Source of the DNA: Nelumbo lutea
Taxonomy: Eukaryota > Streptophyta > Magnoliopsida > Proteales > Nelumbonaceae
Length of the DNA: 64,000 bases
Assembly (NCBI GenBank): GCA_022828595.1
Contig: JAKGHH010000001.1
Span: 208,878,348-208,942,347 of the forward strand
Direction: 5' to 3'
A program made the position numbers and the translations under genes. Positions within the stretch are counted from its first letter, which is position 1. Every line of letters begins with the position of its first letter. Shown piece after piece: positions 44,820 to 55,600 of this stretch. The notes under the pieces were generated by a model. That model saw nothing but the letters and a program-made list of their open reading frames with translations. It was not told the origin of the DNA and ran no database searches.

Positions 44820-45468
44820 AGTTGATTAGACGAGGATAAATCTCTGTAGAAGACAAGATTTACGGGGGGAAGGATAAATGCTGTTGATTAGACGAGGGGT
44901 TGCCTTTACATTAACAGAAAATGTTAGTGTTGATTAGACAAGATTTACGGGGCAGGGCTGGGTTTGGGCCGGGCTTTGCCTTTATATTAATAGAAAATGT
45001 TCAGGCCTGAGCCCGAGCCCGGCCTGACCGTTTGGCCTAAGTCTTGAGCTCGAGCCCAGCCCAACTATAAAGCCCAAATCCTGGGCCCGAGCCCAAGCCC
45101 GACTAGAAATTTGAAAAAAAAAAAAAAGATTTTTCCTTAATTGAATTAAAAGTTGTTTTATTTACACTAAAAGACCTTAAAACATAAAAAATAATGAAAA
45201 GTCTCGTTATTACTTGAAAAAAGAGAAGAAAAATATATTATATATGTTTTTTTATTATATAAAATATATTTTTATTAATATAATACATTATCAAGTCGGG
45301 CTCGGATTCAGGCCAGGATTTTCTGAGAAAGCCCAAACCTGGAACAAAAAAAGTCAGGCCCGATATTTTGAGCCCAAGCCCGAGGCCTGAAATCTTGTCC
45401 AAGCCCAACTTACATCGGGCCAGGCCGGGCCAGCCCATCGGGCTACCCAGCCCATGAACAGGTCTAAT
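44820..45468. mobile_element. MITE, ATTAGACCTGTTCATGGG family, copy 4, with tandem partial left ends
   Basis: The full element is 44933-45468, with left end ATTAGACAAGATTTACGGGG and right end CAGCCCATGAACAGGTCTAAT. To its left the start is repeated: GTTGATTAGACGAGG at 44822 and 44883, the phrase AAGATTTACGGGG at 44853, and TGCCTTTACATTAACAGAAA at 44901 (compare TGCCTTTATATTAATAGAAA at 44978). Interior as in copy 3. Confidence 0.78.
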
Positions 45469-46647
45469 GTCAAGGTAGGTCCACAGAAAACATCGAAGGC
45501 CGTGATTCACAGTTTTAGCCCAGGGTTAAAACCACATCATAGCAAGTGTGGATTGTCCTCAGGATGCAAAACCTCACCTTTGCCAGTAGGCCTTCCCACG
45601 AGGCCGCTAGGTATGTTTCTTATGATCAGAAGAGCATGGCCTTTAAAGGCATGACTGGATTTCCTTCAAGCAAAAACCATGCACACAGTGAGAGCATGGA
45701 AATCCCACCACACATTGGGAACAGAGTTTTGACATAAATGTACGAAAGATATGTTATTCCCAATGTGTGGCTGGATGCTATGTTGATGTGAGCAGAGTTT
45801 TTTTTGCTTGCCGGAGATCTGGTCTCTTTATTGGTACAAAATTAGCAAAGTTATTGCATTTTGGAATTGCCCGGTAGGCTGAAGATCAACTCATTCAAAA
45901 GCCAGAGGCGAGAAGAACTGGGCATTCTAATGCAGTCGCTCGAGGACTCTGTGGGGGCCCATGTTGTAGCCAACAGGACTACCATGGTGATGGTATTGGT
46001 GCCTTCCCTCCCCACAGAAGGCATGGCATGCCAAACGGCAGTCGGAATGGAGTATGCAGAGATGACAGACAACATTACTGATTACTTCCGGCATGCTGCC
46101 GACTGACTTGGACATGAAGCAGTTTGGTTCAGGCCACCCATCTGCCGGCTATACCAGCTGCCAGCTGGTGGTAAACACAATTCGTTGGTACATTTGGTGT
46201 TTATTATCAAATCATCCTCTGCTTTGCTTGCTTTGGCAATTGTGTACATGCCTACCAAGACACCAAGATTACATCTTTGTCTCATTCTTGCTAACCTTTG
46301 CCTTGTGAGCACGCATGAAAACTTAATATGTCCTGGCAATGGGACCAAATTCATCTACCAAAACTTGAGCTTACTTATCCTAACTATGGTGCTCAAATAT
46401 ACTTTATTCGCAAGTAAAATTAACAGAGAGAGAACTACAACTGAACCAGAAGATAGCAGCAAAAGAATAATGATGCCTTTCAGCTAAGGCAATAACATCA
46501 ATATCAATAAATTATGGAGTAATACTTTATACATGTACACTTCCCAATCAGACCCACAAGGAAATATGATGAGATACAAGTTGGAGAGACAAACCATGGA
46601 ACTGGCTCCCGGATGTTCCTTGACCAATATCCACACCTTGGCTTTGA
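45469..46647. other. Convergent flank of ATG4; unexplained coding-like stretch at 45546-46106
   Basis: Two plus-strand open frames, 45546-45737 (63 codons, containing ASRPSHEAARYVSYDQKSMA) and 45861-46106 (81 codons, containing RREELGILMQSLEDSVGAHV), have balanced composition unlike the AT-rich intergenic DNA. I do not recognise them. They may be terminal exons or a fragment of a plus-strand gene, or untranslated sequence. The ATG4 3' UTR should occupy part of 46100-46647. Confidence 0.35.
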
Positions 46648-49600
46648 TCAAAGGAGTTGCCAGTCATCATCATGTGATTGGGCCTCTGAATCACTAGGAG
46701 GGTTTCCGAGTACAATGGCATCATCCCCTTGGATTTCACCTCTATTGACCATCACATCCTCATGGTTAATGGGTTTTGTTGGACTATGGGATTGCGCAAC
46801 CGTGAATAAGGGAGCACCATTTGATTCATCTGCAAGTTTTGAAGCTCGAACACAGAAATCATTAAAATCATCTGCAAATTTGTCAAAGATGACAAGTCAA
46901 GAACAGCTTATTTGACTATCAGGGGGGAAAACCATTGAATTTGACAAAATGCAGAAGGTCAAACCTTTGTTTTGACAAAAAAATCCAATTGCCAAGGATG
47001 GATCAATCATGTCAAGGGGAAGATGCCTTATGACACTGAGGCCAACCATAATAAGAAGATGAGAAACAAAAAAAAAAAGGAAAAAGAACCAAATGGGTAA
47101 AGTTTTACAATTTCTTCCCACTTTAGCAAGTTTACCTGCAATGGTAGGAGGAAGTATCAGCTTCTAGATCATTCCCCCTGATATCAACCACCTAGTAACC
47201 GCGAAGTTTCAGAAAAGGAGATCAGTCATAAATAACATGATGGCTCAGATTACAATATAAGCAACCCTCCCTTCAGCAGATATCTATTAGCAATAGCAGC
47301 AGTACTGCTACTGCACAATTGTAAACCACAATTGAAAATGAGAGAGAAACAACAGAAAACCATAAAGCACCACAGTAGTCGGAATTTTTTCTTCAAACTG
47401 TACTATTATGCTCTTAAGAAGATTTCTACATAGAAATTACTAGATATCCTTAAGTGGTTTAAGGTGCTAACTAATTTGTTCATAAAATGGAGAGAAAACC
47501 AAAATGACTTTTTGCTCAAGACCACAGAAGTTTTTAGTTAGAATTCTACCCTTTGGAATTAAGGCAGTTCTAACTTCCAAGTTCACAAATATTCAAGAAG
47601 AGAAGAATGTAGCAAGAACTCAAGAAATCATCAACAATCTATCTAGACTAATCAGGAACTAATCAACAAATATTGAAGATCAAATGACTGCAACAAATAA
47701 GAGATCAACTGCAGAGACAGAAGAAAACTTGCAAGAGAAATCTTAAAAACAGACACATACAATCAGTAAAAAAACAACAAAAATCTAACAAACTCCCATC
47801 CTCGAGTTCAAAGTCCAGTTCAAAAATTTTTCATCAATTGATCCAAGTAATTTACCCTTAAAGGCATGCTTACAAGGATATCTAACTAATCCTACTTCAA
47901 AGACATGCTTACAACGAGAAGCAGTTGACTAGTCCTTAGAAAAGGACTCATCATCCTACTACAACTTCAAGATGGATCCAAAAATAATAATAATTTAAGT
48001 TATATACATCATATCAGTAAAGGAGCAATAACTTCCTCAAAACATATTGGGCTCATAATATCTTGTTTTAAAAGTGATACAAGAGTCTTGGAGCTGGCAC
48101 ATGTTGAGGATGCATATTAATGAAGTTGCAAGAGACTAGGGTCAAGGTGACCGTTTAACAAGGGGCAATAAAATAGATCTTTACTGGCATCGTGTGTTAA
48201 AAAAGGTATCTTTACCTTTTTTTTTCCCTTTCTTTTAGGGGGGTTAAGAAATTAGAAGAGAACAGTGTTAAAAAGAGGGCCTAGCCAACCCATAACATTC
48301 GAAGCATGAGGAAGTTATTGATGCAATCAGACAAAGCTCCATACTTCAAGACACAAGCTTTTTGAAACTTGCATATATTATGGCAAATGCTATATAACTG
48401 TTCATCTCAGAAGGGTTGTTCTGCCTTTTATCCAACTCCATGGAGTATAAAAAAAAATAAAAACAAAAACAAAAACTCCATGGAGTATGAATCTCTTCTG
48501 ATAAATCCAATTATTTTTGATAATCAAGAGTGACGCATCTTCAACAAGGAAGAACGACAGTCATTTTCACACTGTCTCAATCAAAGGAACATATGAGTTG
48601 CTGTTAAGGGACAAAAATAAACTGATAATGGGCTACCATTGCAGACAAAGTAGAGGAAATTACCAAATATCAAAAGAAGTCATATTCTACCTGCTAAACT
48701 ATGAGAAGTGAAAGAGGAACTGTGGTAAAAAAGGGACTGATGGTATATTGGCAAGGCTAAGGGTCTAACCAGTTTTAAGTCAGTAGAGAAATCAGAAGGT
48801 GCAGAATAAGAATATCCCAGTGTGCACAATGAGATCTGTTGAGCAAGAGCAAGTGGAGAGGAGGAGAAGAGAGAAGAGAAGTGAGCCGTGTGACTGAAAG
48901 CCCTCTAGAACTTAAGGGGCGAAAGAATGATTTTATTATTTATACTAGTACAGTCGAACAATATAAACAGAGGAGAAATTCCAACAATACCCTTATGGTT
49001 ACTAAACCTGAATACATAAACAACTGTCAACACTCCCCCTCAAGTTGGAGCATAGATATCAATCATGCCCAACTTGTCACAAAGATCATGATGTCTGGAA
49101 AGGTTTAAACCCTTTGTAAAGATGTCTGCATAATGGTTCTCAGAAGTGACATAGGGGGTACATACTTCGCCTGTGATAACTTTCTCTCTGATAAAATGCT
49201 TGTCAACTTCGATGTGCTTTGTTCTATCATGTAGCACCGGATTGGCAGCAATGCTTATAGCTGCTTTGTTATCACAAAATAGAGTTATTGGTTTGGTCAC
49301 TGGGAAACCCAACTCCCCCAACAAATTCTTTATCCACATGCCTTCAGCGACCCCGTGGGCCATAGCACGATATTCAACTTCAGCACTGAATCTAGCCACC
49401 ACATTTTGCTTTTTACTCCTCCATGTAACAAGATTCCCTCCTATAAAGGTGCAGTAGCCACTGGTAGACTTTCTATTACTTTGGGATCCAGCCCAATCTG
49501 CATCTGTATAAACTTCAACTTTCAAATGTCCGTGCTTTTGAAATAACAAACCAGTACCCGGATACTTCTTTAGATATCGGAGGATTCTCTTTGCTGCTTC

Positions 49601-52600
49601 AAGATGAGAAGATCAAGGAGCATGCATGAACTGACTGAGGACACCAACAGCATATGCAATGTCTGGGCGAGTCATAGAAAGGTATAACAATCTCCCTACA
49701 AGCCTCTGAAACTGTTTCACATCCTTGAGAGATTCACCATAGTTGTCACCTAATTTATGATTGGGGTCAATGGGAGAGTCAACTGGCTTCAACCCCATCT
49801 TCCTAGTGTCCTGAAGTAAATCTAGGACATATTTCCTTTGAGAAATGAAGATACCCTTCTTTGATCAAGCGACTTCAATTCCAAGGAAGTATCTGGCAGG
49901 TCCTAGATCCTTCACTTCAAACTGAGTGGAAAGAAAAAGTTTCAATTTCTGAATTTCATCCTCCCAATCACCAGTAACAATTATGTCATCCACATATACA
50001 ATTAGAGCAGCAATTTTAACTTCTCCTTTTTTTACAAACAGTGTGTGATCTGATTGACATTGCCCATATCCTTTCTGCTGAACTGCCACATGGAATCTAC
50101 TGAACCAACCTCTTGGTGATTGTTTCAGCCCGTATAAGGACTTCTTCAACTTGTACACTTTCTGTTCATTGCCATAGGCTAGAAAACCAGGAGGTTGAAT
50201 CATATACACTTCCTCTTCAAGGTCACCATTCAAGAATGCATTCTTGATGTCCAGCTGGTGTAAAACCCAATCCAGATTAGCCGCAAGAGAGAAAATGACT
50301 CTAATGGAATTCATCTTGGCAACGGGGGCAAAAGTTTCTGCATAATCAACTCCATACACTTGAGTAAATCCCTTTGCCACTAAGCGAGCTTTATACATTT
50401 CCACTGTTCCATTAGCCTTATGCTTGACTGTGAACACTCATTTACATCCAACTGGAACATTTCCCTTAGGAAGATCAACAAGTTCCCATGTGCCATTTTT
50501 GTGAAGGGCATTAATTTCTTCCCTCATGGCATTTGTCCATTCAGGAACTGAAAGAGCTTCTACCACATTCTTAGGGATAGGGACACTGTCATAAGAGACA
50601 AAGTTGGAAATTGGATGTTTAGTGGTGCACAATCTAATACCCTTCCTGTGAGCAATAGGACGGTCAAGATCATTAGCAGTAGAGGAATCATTTTCAATAG
50701 ATTCAAGAACATCATTGGGAGCCAAAATACCTAAGTGAGTATGATCCTCCCCCGAGGAGTCTGGTGGCACTGGAGATACAGCTTCTGGATTCTCTACAGC
50801 TCTTGAATTTGGTTGGCCTTTGCGACGAGGAGATAAAACACGAAAAGGTGAAGGGTCAGGGAGAGAGGGAAGCTGAACCAGTTTCTCCTCATGCCTACAC
50901 TCCCCCTGAGGAGAAACAGGATAGAAAGGCTCATCTTCGAAGAAAGAAACATCCATGGAGGCATAGAATTTACGAGAAACAGGATCAAAACAACGACATC
51001 CCTTTTGAGTGAAGGAGTAACCAAGAAATATGCAAGGGATAGCACGAGAATCCAATTTCCCACGGGTGGGAGACAGATTTTGGACAAAACACCGGCACCC
51101 AAAGACGCGAGGAGGAACAGAAAGAAGGGGAGCCTTAGGAAAGAGAAGTTGATGTGGGGCTTTGTACTCTAACTGACGAGAGGACATACGGTTTATAAGG
51201 TAAGTGGAACAAAGATCAGCTTCAAGCCAAAACCGTTTGGGAACATTCATATGAAGTAGTAAACCCCGAGCCACTTCAAGGAGATGTCGGTTCTTCCGTT
51301 CGGCCACACCATTTTGTTGTGGTGTGCGGGCACAAGAGCTACGGTGAAGGGAACCATGCGAAGCAAAAAATTCCGTGAGGTCACTATGAAAAAATTCTTT
51401 TGCACTGTCTGATTGAAAAATTTGGATTTCAGTTTGAAATTGAGTGAAGACCATCCGCTAGAAATCTTGAATGATATTTGGTACTTCTTCCCTGGTTCGC
51501 ATCGGGTATACCCAAGTATATCTAGAATAATCATCAATGAGGGTAATGAAATACTTGTAGCCACTCTCAGATGGTAAAGTAACAGGGCCCCACACATCAG
51601 AATGAACAATGTGAAACGGAGATTCAGATTTACTATTTCTTTGAAGAAAATGAGTTCTACAATGCTTAATCAACTGACACGTTTGACAAGAAAAATCAGA
51701 AACAGACATTGACTTAAAAATTCTGGGAATACAACTTTCAAATACTCAAAAGACAAATGACCAAGACGACAATGCCATAAATAGACTTTTTTCTTACAGG
51801 ACTAACTCATAGACTCCGTAACATGAAGACCAGCCTTATTCTCCAGCATGTAAAATCCATCAGCCATACGACCCCTACCAATCGTCCTCCCCGAGGCTAG
51901 ATCCTGTATCACACAATGAGAAGGGAAAAAAGTCACTGAGCAATTCAAGGAATTAGTAACACTACTAAAAGAGAACAAATTAATGGGAAAATTAGGAACA
52001 TGAAGAACATCAGAAAGGGTAAGGCCAAGAGGAAGAGAGAGAGTTCCTTGACCAGCTATGGAAGAGTATGATCCATCGACTAGTCTCACCTTGTCTCTTC
52101 CAGAAAGAGAGTGATAGGTTTGAAAGTAAGAGAACGTACCAGTCATATGTTTTGATGCTCCAGAATCAATGATCCATGGAGAGTCAGGGGTGTGAGAAGC
52201 AACATGGAAAGCAGTGGCAGGGTTACCTGACGTGGATGCAAATGAGGTTGAGGGAGGAGCATCCATCTGATGAATTGCTCTACCATAGAGCTCTAAATGG
52301 TCACGGAAGGAATTCATAATGTCCTCCCTTGGGTCAGGTTCAGTGAGATGTGCCTGAGTCACAGTAGAAATGGGGGGTTGATTCTCCCGAGTAGCCATGT
52401 TGGCCATGTGATGTTTCTTTGTATTTTGCTGTCTGTACTTCTTATTCACCTCTGAACCTTGCTTCTTAGTCAGATCTTGAGCCTATTTTGGTTTCCCATG
52501 AAGATCCCAACAGGTATCTTTGGTGTGTCGGGGTTTCTGACAATGAGTGCACCACAATTTTTCCTTATCTTCTATTTTTTTCTGGAGATCTCCTTTCCGG

Positions 52601-55600
52601 GAAGAAGATCCCACACCAGTAGATACACCCCCTTTTGCAACCAACACAACAGCATCCCCACCAGGGTTGTTCATCAAATTTCTCCTGCTTTCTTCAGACT
52701 GTACAAGAGCATAGACTTCCTGAACAGATGGGAGATCCTTAGAGCTAAGAATCTGAACCCTGATAGATTCATACATAGGATTCAGACTAGGTAAGAATGC
52801 AAACACCCTTTATTGGGAGACAAGCTGTTTGTACTTCTTAGCATTCTCATCACACTTCCAATCCACACTCTGGTAGTGATCCAACTCCTTCCAGACAGAT
52901 GTTAAGTCAGAGTAATAGACCGACAAACACCTCTCCCCCTGTCTACAAGTAGAAGATGCTGCCTGCAGTTGATAAGTTTTGGCATAGTATCGCAATTCTG
53001 AATATGTAGACTTTGCTTGTTCCCAGATTTCATTTGAAGTTTCAGCCCACATGAAATTCTTCCTAATTTGAAGTTGCATGGAAACCAAGAGCCAGGACAT
53101 AACAATACTATTCTCCTGATTCCATCCATCATATTCAACACTCCCGGAGGATGGTTCTTTAATACTCCCATTAATATAGCCTATCTTCCCCCTTGCAGTA
53201 ATGTATAATTTGATCCCCCTTGACCACTCCAGGTAATTAAAACCATCAAGAGGGACAACAACCATAGGAAATGATAGGTCACCCCCACCCATTCCATTCA
53301 ACATTGAGGAAACTCCAGATGTGGCTGAATCTTCACTGCCCATGATACCTGAATAAAAAAAAAATGAAACAGCAACCAAAAAGGTACAGCCGTACAAGGC
53401 TATTTCAGAGATAGGTCCTTCTGACCACCGGTTTCACTGAGAGCAAAAAAAGAGCATTGTTGTTGCAGTACAAGAATAGGTCCTTCTGACCTACAGTTTC
53501 ACTGAGAACAAACAACAAACTGAACATTGTTGTTGCAGTACAAGAGCAAGTCCTTCTGACCTACAGTTTCACTGAGAACAAACAACAAACTGAACACTAC
53601 TGCTGCAGTACTGAAACAGGTCCTTCTGACCTTCGGTTTCACTGAAACAAGTCTGCACACTGTTGTTGCAGTACAAGAACAGGTCTGAATGACCTAATTA
53701 GTAGGCCTGATAGCTAACCAGTCAAGGAGATAAATAGGGTAGCCGAACAGTCAATCAATAAGATTAATATTGAGCAGACAATCAATCGGCTAAACAGACC
53801 ATCAACAGTCCACAATACCAACAAAAAAAAAGGTTTGAATACAGTTACTGTGTTAAGGAATACAATCACTTAACAATAGGGCAGCCAAACAGTTCATCAA
53901 ACAGTAGGCAGTCGAACAGACAACAGTAGGGTAGCCGAACAGACAAGGATGATAGTACCTCTTTTAGTTTCAAATGATAATCTCCCTTATGGTAAACCAG
54001 AACTCCTTCTGCGAATCCTCAAACAATAGACAGCCGAACAGAAGATGAGCAATACTTCTTTTAGTTTCAGATGATAGCCTTTCTGAAGACAGAACACCCT
54101 CTACAAACTGCAAACAATAGTCTCTCTACAGTCGAGCAAACAGAAGGAGCAATTTCTGGGTTGGAAGACGAAAAGACTTTGTAACTTCTGGGTCGAACTG
54201 ACTTCACAAGATTAGGAGTTCGATTGGAGACAGCATTGGATGCAACAGTAGTTAGCTTGACATCACCCTTCAGGCCTGGACGACTTGCTCTGATACCATG
54301 TTGAGTAAGAGAAAGTGAAGAGAGGAGAGGAGAAGAGAAAAGAGAGGTGAGTCGTGTGACTGAAAGCCCTCTAGAACTTAGGGGGTGAAAGAATGATTTT
54401 ATTATTTATACTAGTACAGTCAAACAATATAAACATAGGAGAAATTCCAACAGTACCCTTATGGTACTAAACCTGAATACATAAACAACTGTCAACAAGG
54501 TTCTAGAAGATCAAACTAAAGGAATATTAAGGTAGGGAAGCACAACAAGGAAGATTCTTTGAAAAGAAAGGATTTATTACACTTGGGGGCAAACACTCAA
54601 TGATAATTATCTTGTTTTTGGTCCCCCCACCCAAAAGGCTCCTTTTCTTGTGCCTCCTTTTTGAAAGCCCTCTGTTCTTCCTCCCCTCAGTCGATTTTTC
54701 CGGTAAAGGAGCTTTGAGCCCAAAAAAAAAAATTATCTTGTGTTGTTGGTAAGTGTTTTATGGGGAAAATCAATACTCTAGACTGCCTACAAAAGAAGAA
54801 GCCTTTTATGTGCTTGTCCCCTAGCTGGTGTATTCTTTGCAAAGCTAATGGTGAGGACTGCTTCCACTTACTAATTTCCTGCTCCTTTGTTGTTGCTATT
54901 TGGGATTGGATTTTTGCCTTATTGGGTTGCAGGTGGAATTTACCCACTGATGTAAGTCTGCTTTTCAACCCATCGGCCTTTGTATGGCCCACAAAAAGAG
55001 GGAGGATTATGTGGAAATGTATCAGAGCAGTTGCACTTTGGACAACTTGGGAAGAAAGAAATGCAAGAATTTTTCAAAAAAAATGAATGAAGTCTCCCGG
55101 ATATCAAAGAGTGCATCTTACAAGGGCAATGCATTGGTTGAGAACTTCAGAAATCTTTCCATTTGTTCTCCTTTGATGACTTTGGAAGGAACTGGATAGA
55201 GGTGGCTAATAGCTCCCTCAAGAAAGAAAGGACTTCTATAGTATGGACTCCGCCACCGGAAGGTTGTGTAAAACTGAATTTTGATGGAAACAGTCAAGGC
55301 GATCCTGGCCCCTCAGGTATAGGAGGGGTTTAGAGAGATAAGGACGGCAATATCTTAGCCTTGTACTCGGGCCCAAAGGGAATAGGAGACTCAAATAGGG
55401 CTGAGTTGTTGGCAGCTTTACAAGGTATTCAGATTGCTAATCAACTTGGTGTTGAAAACCTTCAAATTGGAGGAGACTCCAAGATTTTTGTAGGTTGGTT
55501 AACATATCCGAGCTCAATCATTTGGTGCTACAAGAACCCGTGCCTCTCAGTGGGATGCTTATAACAGTTCTCATATTTTCTTAATAAAATTCCTCTTCAA

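Larger units (their letters stand above)
48837..54497 (-). mobile_element. Copia LTR retrotransposon, full length but dead
   Basis: 5.66 kb inside ATG4 intron 5, same orientation as ATG4. The LTRs are 48837-49032 (3') and 54299-54497 (5'), begin TG and end CA, and differ by roughly nine substitutions plus small indels. Next to the 5' LTR is a perfect 12-base Met-tRNA primer site (54287-54298; minus strand TGGTATCAGAGC). Next to the 3' LTR is a polypurine tract (minus strand TTGAGGGGGAG, 49033-49043). A TATA box (minus strand TATAAATA) lies at 54403-54410. Domain order gag, protease, integrase, RT, RNase H marks Copia. No clean target duplication is seen (AGATC on the left, AGGTT on the right). 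Confidence 0.95.

Noticed and set aside
46897..47121. 74-codon minus-strand open frame near 47 kb as a gene of its own
   Set aside because: Its central part is ATG4 exon 7 (46965-47035) with intron read-through on both sides.
48832..54502. A 5-bp target duplication for the Copia element
   Set aside because: The flanks AGATC and AGGTT agree at only three of five bases, so no duplication is claimed.
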